Shown: piece after piece, positions 62,469-64,000 of the stretch | Position numbering within the stretch: the stretch's first letter is position 1 | How the letters are laid out: every line of letters begins with the position of its first letter | Assembly: GCA_964036665.1 (NCBI GenBank) | Contig: OZ038529.1 | Span: 9,346,501-9,410,500 of the forward strand | From: Gordius sp. MW1 | Lineage: Eukaryota; Nematomorpha; Gordioida; Gordea; Gordiidae | Direction of reading: 5' to 3' | Length of the DNA stretch: 64,000 bases | The notes under the pieces: generated by a model | What the model saw: the letters and a program-made list of their open reading frames with translations, nothing else | What the model was told of the DNA's origin: nothing | The model's database searches: none | Translations under genes and position numbers: made by a program

Positions 62469-64000
62469 TTCAGTTATCTCACGATCGTTTTAATTGAGTC
62501 TTCTCTTAAAGGCCTCAATTAGCTCAAAACATTAGCTCTGCTTTATATGTTCAAGTTCATAAAAGACATCGGGGAAGTGTTTAACTGCATTGAAATTATC
62601 CATTTGTTTATGTGCCTTCTTCAAGGATGCTAAATTTCATACATAATCAAATTTTATTTCAAAAATGGCCATTAACTCTTTTATTATCATCCTTATAAAT
62701 GTTGTAGATATAAACTGTAAATTGGGATTATAAAGAAAGTTAAACTATAATATTTTGTATTAAAATTAAATCTGGTTATTTCCGTTTTAAAACAAACATC
62801 AAACTTTTCGGCAAATAAATTGTATTTGTCCTTCAATGAGATCTTAGAAGTAGCTTAAATCCGATACCGACGTATAATTAATTAGTGAGTGAAATCATAC
62901 TTGACTTTGAGCTAACTCAATGTGAACAGAGGCGGTTAAACAGCTGTGCACCGGGCGCTTTTTTCATAATTTGTCACTTAACCGCACTCTCTCCCTTTCC
63001 TTCCTTTTTCTCTCAAATTCACACATTTCAGTAGCGGGTAAATTAGTGCAGCATGTCAGGCCTAAGATAATGCAAAAATCGCATTCATATCAAATTACAC
63101 CAAATCAATATTGAATCAAAAATTCGATGCTTATCATTGTAAAACCCGTAACTAAAAATAAAGAAATAAGCCATGAATAAGTTAAGATTCTTGCCCTCAT
63201 ATTTGTCAAGATCGGATGACGATATAAAATTAAGTGACATTGTGTATAACGAAGTTGGATGAGGTAATATGTGTTGTGTGTAGTGTGTAATTTGATGGCA
63301 AAGGATAATGATTACATGTGTAGTCGAGATGTTTTTAATTAACTTAACAAGTTAATCGGAATATAGCCCTAGGGTAAGATTGATTTATCCCGTTCTCAAA
63401 TTTTAACTACACATATATCTATGTCTTATCTCCGCTTCCCAATTTTCTTTAAAAATTATTCATGTTAAATTTTTCGCTTTACATTTCTTATGACCTTTTT
63501 TCAAGTCAAAATTGGCATAGTTACTCACTCAATTAAATTTCCAAAATTTAAATTATTGTTTATACACAATATTATATAAATGTGAGCAAACATGCGTAGA
63601 GGAACTTGGTGGGGAATAGCTGGCTATATTATTAATTTTTTTTAACAATTTTGGTTTAAAATGTTCAAAAATCATATTAAAATTTTTCTGTATTTCCATT
63701 ATGATCCTGCCAGCGTAAGCAACTCCCATCTTTAAGTTAATTTATTAAATAGATACGTAAGTCATAAAAAATTAAAAAAAAAAAGATAAAAAAGCGAGAG
63801 CTAGGTTTAGGCCGCCATATGACTTAACCTTGCACCGCCACTAGTGTGTGCGGTTAAGGAGGCAGGGAAGCGCATAAGCTACTACAACTACTATTGCCAT
63901 TAAGCGTTCACTGAGTAATGTCGCAAATGTCACATAAATTATTTAGTTTAGTTTTTTCACAAGTTTTATAAAAGTTTATTTAAAGCTTAGATACGTTTTA
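62469..64000. other. Non-coding DNA at the window edge
   Basis: Repeated GCGGTTA/TTAACCGC words (62934, 62983, 63850, plus two just upstream near 62194 and 62243) and CT-rich DNA at 62985-63015. No coding frame. Confidence -1.

Noticed and set aside
1-64000. CRISPR arrays, bacterial operons or ribosome binding sites
   Set aside because: None seen; the window is eukaryotic with spliced genes.

Overview
This window is AT-rich, repeat-laden DNA (roughly two thirds A+T) from an invertebrate animal. The evidence is a Distal-less-type homeobox gene, a spliced metazoan NAA50 acetyltransferase gene with very short introns, and many eukaryotic transposon remnants: Helitron, hAT-type MITEs, non-LTR and LTR retroelements, and fold-back elements. 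I cannot fix the phylum. The Helitron terminus resembles those common in arthropods, but 37-61 nt introns also occur elsewhere. No prokaryotic features are present.

Layout. Positions 1-10194 hold no convincing gene, only short MITE copies and simple repeats. The Distal-less/Dlx homologue lies on the minus strand at 10195-12876 in three exons; an intron splits the homeodomain after residue 44, the conserved Dll/Dlx position. From 12877 to about 24230 (upstream of Dll) the sequence is mostly non-coding, with a distinct island at 18540-19330 and two MITE copies. 24238-24546 is one arm of a fold-back element. 25683-27157 is a decayed RTE-like LINE (+). 27160-39340 is non-coding apart from MITE scraps, a GC-richer patch at 34560-35300 and a 90-bp tandem duplication. 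39345-40260 is a remnant of a retroelement family with a YLDD reverse transcriptase. 41540-42145 is decayed protein-like sequence of unknown kind.

43272-47234 is a decayed Helitron with helicase remnants. It carries an internal LTR-like direct-repeat insertion and a hAT MITE inserted within the helicase C-terminal coding region. 47478-51023 is a minus-strand Gypsy-like LTR element, broken by a fold-back element and a 308-bp MITE. The NAA50 gene (+) lies at 51742-53506 with five exons, a MITE sitting in its last intron. 53765-54777 is a 1-kb hAT-type element with arrays of GGGC motifs. 54957-61690 holds another LINE scrap, a minus-strand YLDD retroelement, a complete fold-back element and the largest LINE copy (minus). 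The final 2.3 kb is non-coding with a widely spaced inverted repeat.

Only Dll and NAA50 look like working host genes. Everything else recognised is transposon-derived, and the nesting (MITE in Helitron, fold-back and MITE in Gypsy) gives a relative history of insertions. Exact 8-bp target-site duplications around several MITEs were read directly from the sequence and are the best-supported mobile-element calls.
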